Origin: Pseudomonadota bacterium
GTDB taxonomy: Bacteria; Pseudomonadota; Alphaproteobacteria; Caulobacterales; Caulobacteraceae
Direction of reading: 5' to 3'
Assembly: GCA_023428785.1 (NCBI GenBank)
Contig: JAEYWU010000121.1
Span: forward strand, 1-49,852
DNA: 49,852 nt
The first letter of the stretch is position 1, and every line of letters begins with the position of its first letter. Below, one piece after another: positions 32,368-39,532 of the stretch. A program made the position numbers and the translations under genes. The notes under the pieces were generated by a model. That model was not told the DNA's origin and did no database searches. It worked only from the letters and a program-made list of their open reading frames with translations.

Positions 32368-33305
32368 TGGAACGCAACGCTCACTACGCCGCCGTCGGCC
32401 TGGCGACCGTCACCATCATGGTGATGCTGGCCGTGTTCGTCGTCTGGCTGGCGCGCTTCTCCTTCAATCAGGAGTACGACGTCTATGACGTGCTGTTTAC
32501 CGATCCGGTGCGCGGCCTGTCGGTGGGTGGCGAGGTCCACTTCAACGGCATCCGCGTGGGAGAGGTCACCGACCTGACGCTGGACCGCGAGACGGGCAAC
32601 CAGGTCATCGCACGGGTTCGCCTCGATGAGGGCATTCCGGTGCGAACCGACAGCCGCGCCCAGCTGGAGCCGCTGGGCATCACGGGTGTGAACTACATCC
32701 AGATCACCTCGGGCACGCCGGGCGGCCCGCTGCTGAAGGACCAGTTCCCCGACGGCGTCACGCCCGTGATCCAGAGCCAGCCGAGCCCGATCGCAGAGCT
32801 GCTGCAGGGCGGCGGCAACGTCCTAGCCCAGGCGGTCGACGCGCTGGACCGGATCAACCGCGTCCTGTCCGACGACAACATCCGCTCGTTCTCGGCCACT
32901 GTTCAGAACGTCGAGAGCGTGACGGCCGAGCTGGAAGCGCGCCGCGCGATCTTTGATGACCTGGAGCTGGCTGTCGCCAACGCCAACTCGGCCATCGTCG
33001 AGTACCAGGGTCTGGCCCAGGACGCCCGCGCGCTCATCCAGGGAGACGGAGCCGACGCCATCGCCCATATCGAACAGGCCGCCGCCGAGGCGGAAGCCGC
33101 GGCCCGCGACGTGCGCGCCATGACCGGCCAGCTTCAGGGGCCAGTCGGCCAGTTCGCCGACGAAGGCCTGCCGCAACTGACGGGCGCGATCAGTGAGCTT
33201 GAAGCCGCAACCGCAACGCTCAACGAGCTCATCGCCGACGTGAACCGCAGTCCGCGCGAGTTCATCCAGCGAGCGCCGTCCCAGGAGATGGAGATCGAAC
33301 AATGA
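32367..33305 (+). CDS. mlaD: MlaD-type MCE-domain lipid-binding protein
   Basis: Periplasmic MCE protein anchored by one N-terminal helix (about residues 8-32), 312 residues. The MCE domain (about 45-120) shows LFTDPVRGLSVGGEVHFNGIRVGEV, and a long helical C-terminal region follows (about 150-300). In the Mla system MCE hexamers form the lipid channel above the permease. The frame opens earlier (32301), but the ATG at 32367 overlaps the mlaF stop in TGATG and begins just before the membrane anchor. The long helical tail is longer than in E. coli MlaD and is common in alphaproteobacterial versions. Confidence 0.92.
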   Translation: MERNAHYAAVGLATVTIMVMLAVFVVWLARFSFNQEYDVYDVLFTDPVRGLSVGGEVHFNGIRVGEVTDLTLDRETGNQVIARVRLDEGIPVRTDSRAQLEPLGITGVNYIQITSGTPGGPLLKDQFPDGVTPVIQSQPSPIAELLQGGGNVLAQAVDALDRINRVLSDDNIRSFSATVQNVESVTAELEARRAIFDDLELAVANANSAIVEYQGLAQDARALIQGDGADAIAHIEQAAAEAEAAARDVRAMTGQLQGPVGQFADEGLPQLTGAISELEAATATLNELIADVNRSPREFIQRAPSQEMEIEQ

Positions 33306-33898
33306 TGCGCGTCATCACAGCCACCGCCCTGTCACTGGCGCTGGCCGGCTGCTCGCTTCTGAGCTCGCCCGATCCGGTGCAGCTCTACCGGTTCGGCAAT
33401 ACGGACCTGCCGCCGACCTCCGCTTCCGCGGACCGCACCGTCGTGGTTTTGAATCCTATCGAGTTTCCCGAAGGTGCGGGCGGCGACCGTATCCTCACCT
33501 CTAGCGGGGGGCAGGTCGCCTATTTGGCGGGCGCCCGATGGATCGGTCCGTCCGAGCAACTGTTCCGCAGCGCCGTCGAGGCTGAGTTCTTGCGCAGCGG
33601 CCGGTCGGTCAGCCTGTCTGACCGGCGCGAATCGCCGCGTGCGGGTCTGGCGCTCGACCTGGACATGGCCTCGTTCGAAGCTCGCTATCTGAACGGGGTG
33701 GAGGCTGCGCCGACCGTCGTCATCGCGGGCCATGCGCGCCTGATCTCGCCGGACCGGACGGTCGCGGCCGAGCGCACCTTCCGCATCGAACAGCCCGCCG
33801 GCGCCAACCGCGTCTCAGCGGTGGTCGACGCCTTCGATCTGGCGACCGACGCTTTCACCAGCGAATTGGCAGCCTGGGTCGACGCCACCGCGCGCTAA
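33302..33898 (+). CDS. ABC-type transport auxiliary lipoprotein (PqiC/DUF330-like)
   Basis: Outer-membrane lipoprotein of 198 residues that ends the Mla operon. The signal peptide carries a lipobox (LALAGC, Cys17). The mature part begins with the short VQLYRFG segment and has the alternating beta pattern of the auxiliary lipoprotein family, which partners MCE systems such as PqiABC. In this operon it probably receives or delivers lipid at the outer membrane, in place of MlaA or MlaC, neither of which is here. Its ATG overlaps the mlaD stop. Confidence 0.82.
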   Translation: MMRVITATALSLALAGCSLLSSPDPVQLYRFGNTDLPPTSASADRTVVVLNPIEFPEGAGGDRILTSSGGQVAYLAGARWIGPSEQLFRSAVEAEFLRSGRSVSLSDRRESPRAGLALDLDMASFEARYLNGVEAAPTVVIAGHARLISPDRTVAAERTFRIEQPAGANRVSAVVDAFDLATDAFTSELAAWVDATAR

Positions 33899-33917
33899 CT
33901 CAGGCGAAGCCCATAAC

Positions 33918-33932
33918 TTAGGGGTCCCCTAA
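33918..33932. promoter_or_regulatory. Palindromic operator O1 upstream of the ArsR gene
   Basis: TTAGGGG-T-CCCCTAA is a perfect 7-bp inverted repeat. It lies just upstream of a possible -35 box, TTGGCT (33935-33940), that pairs with TAATTA (33959-33964) at 18-base spacing. It is a likely binding site for the ArsR-family protein encoded next. Confidence 0.65.
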
Positions 33933-33945
33933 AATTGGCTTGCTA

Positions 33946-33967
33946 TTAGGGAAACGCCTAATTAGGC
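33946..33967. promoter_or_regulatory. Palindromic operators O2/O3 overlapping the presumed -10 box
   Basis: TTAGG (33946-33950) and CCTAA (33957-33961) form one inverted repeat. GCCTAATTAGGC (33956-33967) is a perfect 12-base palindrome overlapping it. All share the TTAGG half-site seen in O1, so the same repressor could bind cooperatively and shut off its own promoter. Confidence 0.6.
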
Positions 33968-33975
33968 TTCTTCCT

Positions 33976-34263
33976 ATGAACAATCTGTTCAAGGCCCTGT
34001 CCCATCCAGCGCGCCGCCAGATCATCGAGATGCTCCGTAAGGGGCCGATGAGCTCGGGCGACATCGCCGCGGCCTTCGACATGACTTGGCCGACGGTGAC
34101 CGGGCATCTCAATGCCCTGAAAGAGGCCCACCTGGTCTCGCAGGAGCGAGAGGGGACCTCGATCCGCTACCGGCTCGAGATTTCAGCCGTGGAGGAGGCG
34201 CTGGGCTTTCTTCTGGCCATGACAGGCGCCCGCCCCAAGGATGACAAGGAGGACAAGCCGTGA
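33976..34263 (+). CDS. ArsR-family winged-helix repressor (SdpR-like)
   Basis: Transcriptional repressor of 95 residues. It opens with MNNLFKALSHPARRQIIEML, followed by the winged-helix recognition region (MSSGDIAAAFDMTWPTVTGHLNAL) and a beta wing (LVSQEREGTSIRYRL). No metal-binding Cys pair is present, so it is closer to SdpR than to metal-sensing ArsR. An earlier start at 33940 would fall within the operator region; the ATG at 33976 is preferred. Its stop overlaps the SdpI-family gene (GTGA). It probably represses this operon through the TTAGG palindromes. Confidence 0.9.
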   Translation: MNNLFKALSHPARRQIIEMLRKGPMSSGDIAAAFDMTWPTVTGHLNALKEAHLVSQEREGTSIRYRLEISAVEEALGFLLAMTGARPKDDKEDKP

Positions 34264-34949
34264 CAGAGACCCGCAAGCCGACCCTCTCCCTGCTGGACGT
34301 AGCGACGGCGGTCGTCGTGGCGGCGATCGCCATCCTGGCCGTCTGGATCGCCGTGCGGGGGCCCACCGGACCGATCCCGGTCCATTTCAACGTCTCGGGC
34401 CAGCCGGACCGATATGGTGACCGCAATGAGGTCGCGGCCCTGATGAGCGTCATGGCCCTGCTGGCGGCGATTACCGCCGGCGGCATGGGCTGGGGCGTAC
34501 GCACAGCGACCGATGCGGCGCGGCGGCGAGGGCTGGCCCTGGGTCAGGGACTTTCGCTGTTCGCCATCGGCGGTGTGACGGTCTTCATGGCCTTGACGAT
34601 GCTGGCCTCAGCCCAGGGTACGCCGGCGCCGTCTCTGAGCTGGATGCCTCTGGGGCTGAGTGTGATCCTTGTAGTGATCGGCGCCGGGCTGGGCCGGGTG
34701 GCGCCCAATCCAGTAATCGGGGTACGCACGCCATGGACCTTCAAGAGCCGCCTGTCCTGGGACCGCAGCAATCGGCTGGCCGGGCGCCTGTTCTTCTGGC
34801 TGGGTCTGGCGGGACTGGCCGCTTCCCTGTTCTTGCCTGGCGGGTGGGCCCTGACCGGTCTGGGCGTCGCCATTCTGATCGCCGCCGCCTGGTGTGTAGT
34901 CGAGAGTTGGCGCGTCTGGCGTCTCGATCCTGACCGCCAACCCTTCTGA
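34260..34949 (+). CDS. SdpI-family integral membrane protein
   Basis: This 229-residue protein has six or seven hydrophobic segments and the DUF1648/SdpI arrangement: the PVHFNVSGQPDRYG motif after the first helix and the GVRTPWTFKSRLSWDRSNRLAGRLF motif later. In Bacillus, SdpI is immunity to the SdpC toxin and sequesters the SdpR repressor at the membrane; the same repressor-membrane protein pairing is seen here. No toxin gene is apparent nearby. It starts at a GTG overlapping the ArsR stop, and the hydrolase gene follows after 29 bases. Confidence 0.87.
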   Translation: MTETRKPTLSLLDVATAVVVAAIAILAVWIAVRGPTGPIPVHFNVSGQPDRYGDRNEVAALMSVMALLAAITAGGMGWGVRTATDAARRRGLALGQGLSLFAIGGVTVFMALTMLASAQGTPAPSLSWMPLGLSVILVVIGAGLGRVAPNPVIGVRTPWTFKSRLSWDRSNRLAGRLFFWLGLAGLAASLFLPGGWALTGLGVAILIAAAWCVVESWRVWRLDPDRQPF

Positions 34950-34978
34950 CCTGAGAATCGACCTCAAGGAGATAGGCC

Positions 34979-35902
34979 ATGCTCGCCGCAGTCCTGCTAT
35001 CGTTCGCCCTGACCCAGGCCTCGCCCACGGCCACAGAGGTCTCCATCCCCACCCACCCCGGCGTTCTGGCCGGTACGATGCTGGATGTCGGAGACGGCGC
35101 GCCAGCCGCCCTGATCATCGCCGGGTCCGGCCCGACGGACCGGGACGGAAACAGCCGTCTGGGGATCAGCGCCCCGACCTATCGGCTGCTGGCCGAGGGG
35201 CTGGCGGCCGAGGGCGTGACGACGCTTCGATACGACAAGCGCGGAGTCGGCGGATCGGCCGGGGCGCTCATCTCCGAGGCAGAGCTGGATTTCGGCGACA
35301 TGGTCGCCGACGCCCGGGCCTGGGCGAGCCTGCTGCGGGCGGAAACCGGCCAGTCCTGCGTCTGGCTCATCGGTCACAGCGAGGGCTCCCTGATCGGTCA
35401 GGCCGCCGCGGTCGACAATCCGGACGTCTGTGGCCTGGTGCTCGTGTCCGGCGCCGGACGCCCGGCGGCGACCATCCTGCGCGAACAGATCAGCGCGACG
35501 ACGCCCGAGCCCTATCTGAGCCAGGCCCTGACGGTTCTGGCCGAACTGGAGGCCGGCCGCACGGTCGAGTGCCCGCCGCTGATGGCCGCTTTGTGCCGTC
35601 CGTCCTTGCAGCCCTACATTATCTCGTGGATGGCGATGGATCCGGTGGCCCTGGCCGCGGCCGAGACCCGGCCGATCTTGGTGGTGCAGGGATCGACCGA
35701 CATCCAGACAACGGTGGTCGACGCCCAGGCCCTGGCCGGGGCTCGCGACGGGATCGAGCTGGTGGTCCTCGAAGGGGTCAACCACGTGCTCAAAGTCGCT
35801 CCGGCGGACCGGGCGGCCAATGTCGCGACCTATTCGAACCCGGACCTTCCGCTGGCGGACGGCGTCGTGGACGCCATCGCTCGCTTCATTATTCAGCGCT
35901 AG
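34979..35902 (+). CDS. Secreted alpha/beta hydrolase
   Basis: Predicted periplasmic serine hydrolase of 307 residues. It has a signal peptide (about residues 1-16), an oxyanion-type IIAGSGPTDRDGNSR loop, the nucleophile elbow GHSEGS, and a C-terminal His in GVNHVLK; the acidic residue is probably in the VVQGSTDIQT strand. Substrate is unknown. It follows the SdpI-family gene by 29 bases with a GGAG ribosome site, so it is probably the third gene of the ArsR-controlled operon. Its 3' end overlaps the convergent next gene by 14 bases. Confidence 0.87.
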   Translation: MLAAVLLSFALTQASPTATEVSIPTHPGVLAGTMLDVGDGAPAALIIAGSGPTDRDGNSRLGISAPTYRLLAEGLAAEGVTTLRYDKRGVGGSAGALISEAELDFGDMVADARAWASLLRAETGQSCVWLIGHSEGSLIGQAAAVDNPDVCGLVLVSGAGRPAATILREQISATTPEPYLSQALTVLAELEAGRTVECPPLMAALCRPSLQPYIISWMAMDPVALAAAETRPILVVQGSTDIQTTVVDAQALAGARDGIELVVLEGVNHVLKVAPADRAANVATYSNPDLPLADGVVDAIARFIIQR

Positions 35903-36770
35903 GCGTCTCGCCGAGCGAGCGGTTCAGTTCATCGAGCCGCTCGGCCACGCGCGTGCGGCGGGCGCGGCCTTCCTCGAGCGCAGAGCGCGCCCGCTGGGCC
36001 GCCGCGTCCAGGCGATCGGTGAAGCCGGACAGGACCGACGGCTCGGGCTGGACCTTGCGGCGGCGCTTACCCTCCAGACCAAGAGCCTGCCGCCAGTCAT
36101 CGCGCCAGGCCTGAACGGCCGAAGCTGCGGCCTCGAGCCGGTCGGCCGCCGCCACATCGGCGTTCTGGAGAATACGCACCAGGGGCAGCTGACCCAGCGC
36201 CGCCATACGGCTGGCCGCCAGACGTTCCAGCCGGTCGCTGAGATGCTGGCGCGGCGAAGCCTCTCCCTCGGGCGCCTCGTCCAGGGCATCGGCCAGGCGC
36301 TGCCGTCCGGCTTCCAGCCAGGCGCCCAGCTCGACGATCGGCGTGCGCAGGGCGTCCTGGCGCGGCTCGAGCGCGGCGGCCCGCGACTTCAGCCCGGCGA
36401 TCCGGGCGCCCAGTTCGTCGGACAGGCTCGCCAGCCGGCGGTCTGTCGAGAGAAAGGCCTCTCGCATCCGCTTCAGGCGACGGCTTCGGCTGTCGAACAG
36501 GCCGCCCAGCCCCCGACGCGGCGTCAGGGCGTTGGGATCCAGCGACCGGGCGGCATCGCAGATCGCCGCCAGATGCTCACTTGCCTCGTCGGCCGTGCGG
36601 CCGCCCTGATCGTCCGCCAGAGCCGCGCAGGCGCTCCGCAGACTGTCGCGCGCGGGCTCGCCAAAGCCAGGAAAGGTGTCCGGTCGTGCCGGATCCAGCT
36701 CGGTCCGAAGGGCCGAAACACGGTCTGCGTCGGGCGCCGGTACGACGGCGAAGGGGCGTTCAGCGGTCAT
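35889..36770 (-). CDS. Helical protein of unknown function, weakly TelA-like
   Basis: A 293-residue, almost entirely helical protein rich in Ala, Arg, Leu and Glu. It has no signal peptide or membrane segment. A central stretch (RRGLGGLFDSRSRRLKRM followed by a long coiled-coil-like helix) loosely resembles TelA/KlaA toxic-anion-resistance proteins in organisation, but I cannot see enough conserved residues to assign it. It overlaps the end of the hydrolase gene by 14 bases on the opposite strand and stands alone on its strand. Confidence 0.7.
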   Translation of the reverse strand: MTAERPFAVVPAPDADRVSALRTELDPARPDTFPGFGEPARDSLRSACAALADDQGGRTADEASEHLAAICDAARSLDPNALTPRRGLGGLFDSRSRRLKRMREAFLSTDRRLASLSDELGARIAGLKSRAAALEPRQDALRTPIVELGAWLEAGRQRLADALDEAPEGEASPRQHLSDRLERLAASRMAALGQLPLVRILQNADVAAADRLEAAASAVQAWRDDWRQALGLEGKRRRKVQPEPSVLSGFTDRLDAAAQRARSALEEGRARRTRVAERLDELNRSLGETPSAE

Positions 36771-36895
36771 GGTAAAGGACTATGCCCGGCTCCAAGGCCA
36801 AGGTGAACCCACAGCGCCTGTCGCGCGAAGCGGCGTTACGCCACACGCCGGGGTAGGGGCTCGCGTGCTAGCGGCAGGGCAGGGGGATTTGCGTC

Positions 36896-38080
36896 ATGAC
36901 CATGCAGCCGGATCGTCGTTTCGTGTTGGCCGGACTGGGCCTGGCGGGGCTGTCAGCCTGTACGCCTGCGAACGGTGTGGCCCCGACAATCGTTCGCCCA
37001 GCCTTCGCGCCGCACCGGCTGGCGCCGCTGGACACCGATCCCGGTCGCATCAGCCGGATCACGGTCTGCACCCGTCCGTTCCGGCCAGCCGGTCCGCGTA
37101 TCGAGGCGGTAGCGTTCGGCGACAAGCGGCTGGTGCACAACTACGGCCACGGCGGCGCGGGCTGGTCGCTCAGCTGGGGCTCGGCGGCCATGGCCCGTGA
37201 CCTGGCGTTGGAAGGCGGCCAGCGGCACGTGGCGGTGATAGGATGCGGCGCACTCGGACTGACGGCGGCCCTCCAGATTCAGAGGTCGGGCGCACGCACG
37301 ACCATCTATGCGGCCGAGCGGACCCCCTTCACCCGCTCGGCACGAGCCACCGGGGTGTGGTCGCCGGAATCCCGGATTGCTTCCGAAGCGGCGATGGCGC
37401 CGGATTTCTCGGACCGCTGGGAGGCGATGGCCCGGCGCTCCTGGCGTGATCATCACAGCTTCGTCGGGCTGGACGGCGACCCGGTCCGGTTCATGGAGCA
37501 GTACAATCTGCGCGACTCCGAAGGCGCGGGCGGCGCTGTCGGGCCGCAGCCGTCACCAGGCGCCATCCCGTTCGCACACTTCCGCGACCGACTGGGCGAT
37601 CTGACGCCCCGCTCGCGTGCCCTGACATCGGACGAACATCCGTTCCCGGTCCCGACGGCCCGCCGACTGCCGGTGATGACCTTCAATGTCGCCGAATATG
37701 CGCGCCAGTTGACCGAGGCCTTCCTGATGGAAGGCGGCCAGATCGTCTCGCGGAGCTTCCATGCGCCGTCAGAGCTGATGGCGCTGGACGAGCCGGTGAT
37801 CGTCAACTGTACCGGCTATGGAGCGCGGGCCCTGTTCGGAGACGACAGCGTCGTGCCGGTGCGCGGTCAGATCGCCTGGCTGACGCCGCAGCCCGAGGTG
37901 ACCTATGCGCTGAACTACCGGGCTATCAGCATGGTCCCGCGTGCGGACGGTATCGTCATCCAGGCCAATGGCATCAACGAGATGGTCGGCTACGGTCTGG
38001 AAGACGAAACGCCCGACCGCGCGGATGCGGAACGGGCGCTTCAGGTGCTGGCGACGCTGTTCGCCGCCCAGACAAGTTAG
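36896..38080 (+). CDS. FAD-dependent D-amino acid oxidase-like protein, predicted Tat lipoprotein
   Basis: A 394-residue flavoprotein of the DAO family. The N-terminus has a twin-arginine-like DRRFVLAG motif and a lipobox (LSAC, Cys22), so export in folded form and lipid anchoring are predicted. The FAD-binding Rossmann motif VIGCGALGLTAALQ lies near residue 112, and the C-terminal half contains VNCTGYGARALFGDDSVVPVRGQ, typical of D-amino acid oxidases. It may oxidise D-amino acids released from the cell wall; the substrate is not proven. It ends one base before the scoB stop region on the other strand. Confidence 0.85.
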   Translation: MTMQPDRRFVLAGLGLAGLSACTPANGVAPTIVRPAFAPHRLAPLDTDPGRISRITVCTRPFRPAGPRIEAVAFGDKRLVHNYGHGGAGWSLSWGSAAMARDLALEGGQRHVAVIGCGALGLTAALQIQRSGARTTIYAAERTPFTRSARATGVWSPESRIASEAAMAPDFSDRWEAMARRSWRDHHSFVGLDGDPVRFMEQYNLRDSEGAGGAVGPQPSPGAIPFAHFRDRLGDLTPRSRALTSDEHPFPVPTARRLPVMTFNVAEYARQLTEAFLMEGGQIVSRSFHAPSELMALDEPVIVNCTGYGARALFGDDSVVPVRGQIAWLTPQPEVTYALNYRAISMVPRADGIVIQANGINEMVGYGLEDETPDRADAERALQVLATLFAAQTS

Positions 38081-38081
38081 A

Positions 38082-38732
38082 TCAGGCGAGGCCCGGCGCC
38101 ACCGTGTAGGCGGCCTCGGTCTTGGCCGCGACCTCTTCCAGGGTCACGCCGTCGGCCAGTTCGATGAGTTCGAGCCCGCCGCCGTTCGGCTTGACGTCGA
38201 AGACGGCCAGGTCGGTGATGATGCGGTTGACCACGCCCGTGCCGGTTAGCGGCAGGGTGCAGGCCTTCAACACCTTGGACTGGCCGTGCTTGTTGGCGTG
38301 ATCCATCACCACGACGACGCGTTTGACGCCGGCGACCAGGTCCATGGCGCCGCCCATGCCCTTCACCAGCTTGCCCGGGATCATCCAGTTGGCGATGTCG
38401 CCGTTCTCGGCCACTTCCATGGCGCCCAGGATGGAGAGGTTGATGTGGCCACCGCGGATCATGGCGAAGGAGTCAGCCGACGAGAAATAGGCGCTCTCGG
38501 GGATCTCGGTGATCGTCTGCTTGCCCGCGTTGATCAGGTCGGCGTCGACCTGGTCTTCATAGGGGAAGGGGCCCATGCCCAGCATGCCGTTCTCCGACTG
38601 GAGCGTCACCGTCATGCCTTCGGGGATGTAGTTGGCCACCAGCGTCGGGATGCCGATGCCCAGGTTCACATAAAAGCCGTTCTGCAGCTCCTTGGCGGCG
38701 CGCTCGGCCAGTTGTTCACGAGTGCGGGCCAT
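38082..38732 (-). CDS. scoB: 3-oxoacid CoA-transferase, subunit B
   Basis: Catalytic subunit of succinyl-CoA:3-ketoacid CoA-transferase, which activates acetoacetate for ketone-body or branched-chain use. The 216-residue protein has the family segments YVNLGIGIPTLVANY and the active-site region SENGMLGMGP, containing the Glu that forms the CoA thioester. The MIPGKLVKGMGGAMDLV segment is also intact. Its ATG shares one base with the scoA stop, so the subunits are made together. Confidence 0.95.
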   Translation of the reverse strand: MARTREQLAERAAKELQNGFYVNLGIGIPTLVANYIPEGMTVTLQSENGMLGMGPFPYEDQVDADLINAGKQTITEIPESAYFSSADSFAMIRGGHINLSILGAMEVAENGDIANWMIPGKLVKGMGGAMDLVAGVKRVVVVMDHANKHGQSKVLKACTLPLTGTGVVNRIITDLAVFDVKPNGGGLELIELADGVTLEEVAAKTEAAYTVAPGLA

Positions 38733-39436
38733 TATGCGGTCTCCCGGGTGCGGACGGTGCGCTGCTCGATGCGCTTCTCGGGCGTCGACTGGATGATGCG
38801 GTCGACATAGATGCCCGGCGTATGAATGTGGTCCGGATCCAGCGAGCCGGTCGGGACGATCTCTTCCACCTCGACGACACAGGCCTTGCCGGCCGTGGCC
38901 ATCATCGGATTGAAGTTGCGGGCGGTCTTGCGGAACACGAGGTTGCCGCGCTCGTCAGCCTTCCAGGCCTTCACGATCGACAGGTCGGCGACCAGGCCGG
39001 TTTCCATCACATAGTCGCGGCCGCCGAAGTTGCGCACTTCCTTGCCCTCGGCGACCAGAGTGCCGACGCCGGTGGCGGTGAAGAAGGCCGGGATGCCTGC
39101 GCCGCCGGCGCGGATGCGCTCGGCCAGAGTGCCCTGCGGGTTGAACTCCAACTGGAGCTCTCCGGCGAGGTACTGGCGTTCGAACTCCTTGTTCTCGCCG
39201 ACGTAGGACGAGATCATTTTCGCGATCTGGCGCGTCTCCAGGAGCTGGCCCAGGCCGAAGCCGTCCACGCCCGCGTTGTTGGAGATGACCGTCAGGCCCT
39301 TGGCGCCCGAGTCGCGCAGGGCCGCGATCAGAAACTCGGGAATGCCGCACAGGCCGAAGCCGCCGGACATCACCGTCATGCCGTCGAAGGTCAGGCCTTC
39401 GAGCGCGGATTTCGCGTCTGGATAGACTTTCTGCAT
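38732..39436 (-). CDS. scoA: 3-oxoacid CoA-transferase, subunit A
   Basis: CoA-binding subunit, 234 residues, partner of ScoB. Family motifs are visible: TVMSGGFGLCGIPEFLI near residue 20, TVISNNAGVDGFGLG, and the GIPAFFTATGVGT region. The C-terminus includes DHIHTPGIYVDRI, as in other ScoA proteins. It is the first gene of a two-gene operon and is separated from the upstream hybrid kinase gene (same strand) by 96 bases. Confidence 0.95.
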   Translation of the reverse strand: MQKVYPDAKSALEGLTFDGMTVMSGGFGLCGIPEFLIAALRDSGAKGLTVISNNAGVDGFGLGQLLETRQIAKMISSYVGENKEFERQYLAGELQLEFNPQGTLAERIRAGGAGIPAFFTATGVGTLVAEGKEVRNFGGRDYVMETGLVADLSIVKAWKADERGNLVFRKTARNFNPMMATAGKACVVEVEEIVPTGSLDPDHIHTPGIYVDRIIQSTPEKRIEQRTVRTRETA

Positions 39437-39532
39437 CGCTCCCGCCGATTTATTGATCGCCCGATGAATATCATGGGCCTATCCGCTTCCTAAGGGGAAG
39501 GCGTCGGGGGGGCAAGGGCGGATGGACCGCTG

